Positions 62,776 to 64,000 of a stretch of 64,000 bases of DNA are shown piece by piece. Numbering within the stretch: position 1 is the stretch's first letter; every line of letters starts with the position of its first letter. The stretch comes from Pseudomonas sp. N3-W (GTDB lineage: Bacteria; Pseudomonadota; Gammaproteobacteria; Pseudomonadales; Pseudomonadaceae): contig NZ_CP103965.1 of assembly GCF_024970185.1 (NCBI RefSeq), positions 554,001-618,000 on the forward strand, in the 5' to 3' direction. The notes beneath the pieces were generated by a model, which had not been told where the DNA came from, ran no database searches, and worked only from the letters and a program-made list of their open reading frames with translations. A program made the translations under genes and the position numbers.

Positions 62776-64000
62776 ATGATGGGGTTAGGTATGCGCTTTC
62801 GCGCGATGGTAGCTGCCGTAGGATTGTTGCTTTTGGCGGTAACCGTCGACGCTGTGGCCGACTCGAAGGTCAACAGCGTTCGCCTGTGGCGGGCACCGGA
62901 CAACACCCGACTGGTGTTCGACCTCAGTGGCCCGGTGCAGCACAGTGTGTTCACCCTGACTTCGCCGGATCGGCTGGTCATCGACATCAATGGCGCGACC
63001 CTCGGCGCACCGCTCAAGGTCAATACCGCCAATACCCCGATTACTGCGATGCGCTCGGCCCAACGCACGCCGACCGACCTGCGGGTGGTCATCGACCTGA
63101 AAAAAGCCGTCACCCCGAAAAGCTTCGTCCTGGCGCCTAATGCCCAGTACGGCAATCGCCTGGTGGTTGACCTGTTCGACAGCGCCGAAGCGGCTGCCCC
63201 GATTCCGCCGCCGCCGAGCAACGTCGCGACGGTAGCCCCGGTGCCGGTCACCCCAGTCGATCCTCCGGTGAAGCTGCCACCTGCTCCGGCCGGCAAGCGC
63301 GACATCGTCGTGGTCATCGATGCCGGTCACGGCGGTGAAGACCCTGGCGCTTCGGGCTCTCGCGGCCAGCATGAGAAAGACGTGGTACTGGCCATCGCCC
63401 GCGAATTGCAGCGTCAGGTCAATGGCATGAAAGGCTACCGCGCCGAATTGACCCGTACCGGCGACTACTTCATTCCGTTGCGTGGCCGAACCGAAATCGC
63501 CCGCAAGAAAGGCGCCGACCTGTTCGTCTCGATCCACGCCGACGCAGCGCCGTCCGCGGCGGCCTTCGGTGCGTCGGTGTTCGCCCTGTCTGATCGCGGC
63601 GCGACGTCTGAGACTGCCCGTTGGCTGGCCGACAGCGAAAACCGTTCCGACCTGATCGGTGGCGCCGGCAGCGTCAGCCTCGACGACAAGGACCGCATGC
63701 TGGCCGGCGTGCTGCTCGACTTGTCCATGACCGCGTCCCTGACTTCCAGCCTGGATGTTGGCCAGAAGGTCTTGAGCAACATCAGCCGCGTCACGCCGTT
63801 GCACAAACAACGGGTGGAACAGGCCGGCTTCATGGTGCTGAAATCGCCGGACATCCCGTCGATCCTGGTGGAAACCGGCTTTATCTCCAACGCCAATGAA
63901 GCGAACAAGTTGTCCGGTGCGAGCCATCAGCAGGCGCTCGCGCGCTCCATCAGCGCGGGTGTTCGCCAGTTCTTCCAGCAGAATCCGCCACCGGGCACCT
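62776..64000 (+). CDS. amiB: N-acetylmuramoyl-L-alanine amidase AmiB-type (partial, 3' end missing)
   Basis: At least 408 residues of a cell-division amidase. A signal peptide (about 6-27, ending near VDAVAD) is followed by an AMIN domain (VNSVRLWRAPDNTRLVFDLSG), a proline-rich linker, and the zinc amidase domain (IDAGHGGEDPGA near 184-195, then VSIHADAA and ILVETGFISN with the catalytic glutamate). It cuts septal peptidoglycan in the periplasm. ATG 62776 directly abuts the tsaE stop; ATG 62791, behind GGGG, is an alternative and keeps the full signal. LysM repeats expected at the C-terminus lie beyond the window. Confidence 0.93.
   Translation, partial: MMGLGMRFRAMVAAVGLLLLAVTVDAVADSKVNSVRLWRAPDNTRLVFDLSGPVQHSVFTLTSPDRLVIDINGATLGAPLKVNTANTPITAMRSAQRTPTDLRVVIDLKKAVTPKSFVLAPNAQYGNRLVVDLFDSAEAAAPIPPPPSNVATVAPVPVTPVDPPVKLPPAPAGKRDIVVVIDAGHGGEDPGASGSRGQHEKDVVLAIARELQRQVNGMKGYRAELTRTGDYFIPLRGRTEIARKKGADLFVSIHADAAPSAAAFGASVFALSDRGATSETARWLADSENRSDLIGGAGSVSLDDKDRMLAGVLLDLSMTASLTSSLDVGQKVLSNISRVTPLHKQRVEQAGFMVLKSPDIPSILVETGFISNANEANKLSGASHQQALARSISAGVRQFFQQNPPPGT

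Overview
The window reads as chromosomal DNA of a fluorescent pseudomonad (Pseudomonas fluorescens group). The evidence is GC-rich codon use, many REP/REPIN palindromes of the type abundant in that group, and a gene order that, as I remember the P. aeruginosa PAO1 map, follows PA5009 down to PA4947 (lipopolysaccharide core genes, msbA, hldE, waaA, tolC, thiC, parE/parC, serB, psd, motAB, rsgA, orn, queG, tsaE, amiB). No rRNA, tRNA, CRISPR array or complete insertion sequence was seen.

Layout. (1) 1-20.7 kb is a lipopolysaccharide locus: the end of waaP, core kinase genes wapP, wapQ and a double-kinase gene, a carbamoyltransferase, glycosyltransferases WapH, Ssg-like and WapR-like, Mig-14, a DnpA-like deacetylase, two acyltransferases, an O-antigen ligase fused to a kinase fold, the flippase MsbA, a sulfotransferase with its own APS kinase, and HldE. 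Many of these genes overlap by 1-17 bases and look co-translated. Two low-GC genes (YceK-like lipoprotein and DUF3800 protein) and a candidate minus-strand small RNA interrupt the cluster at 3.2-4.6 kb. (2) 20.8-26.7 kb holds a three-gene oxidoreductase operon, an SMR efflux gene divergent from a LysR regulator with a clear shared operator, and waaA. (3) 26.8-35.9 kb holds tolC, a TPP riboswitch with thiC and the HMP permease cytX, an RsiV-like lipoprotein, and nudF-yqiB-cpdA-yqiA. (4) 36-46.4 kb holds parE, two exported or membrane proteins, parC, an orphan PqiC lipoprotein, an unusual tandem array of 86-bp REP units, an AhpA-type membrane protein and serB. (5) 46.5-53.9 kb holds an unknown 593-aa protein, psd, rhdA, an HDOD protein and motAB with a FliA-type promoter. 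(6) 53.9-57.1 kb is an accessory island: a dispersed repeat with nested hairpins, a small DUF3077/DUF6124-type gene, a large palindrome, an AbiE-like toxin-antitoxin/abortive-infection pair, and a frameshifted remnant of a second copy of the small gene. (7) 57.1-64 kb returns to core genes: rsgA, orn, a TRIC-type channel, queG, nnrED, tsaE and a partial amiB.

How the parts work together. Most of the first 27 kb builds, phosphorylates, carbamoylates, acylates, possibly sulfates, and exports lipopolysaccharide; waaA adds Kdo and hldE supplies heptose. The thiamine block couples sensing (riboswitch) to synthesis (ThiC) and probably to precursor uptake (CytX). The strongest candidates for something undescribed are the sulfotransferase/APS-kinase pair in the LPS locus, the antisense-strand small RNA at 4432-4492, the AbiE-like island with its insertion footprint, and the 86-bp REP tandem array with a higher-order pattern. 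All identifications come from reading motifs and from memory of families; no database search was run.
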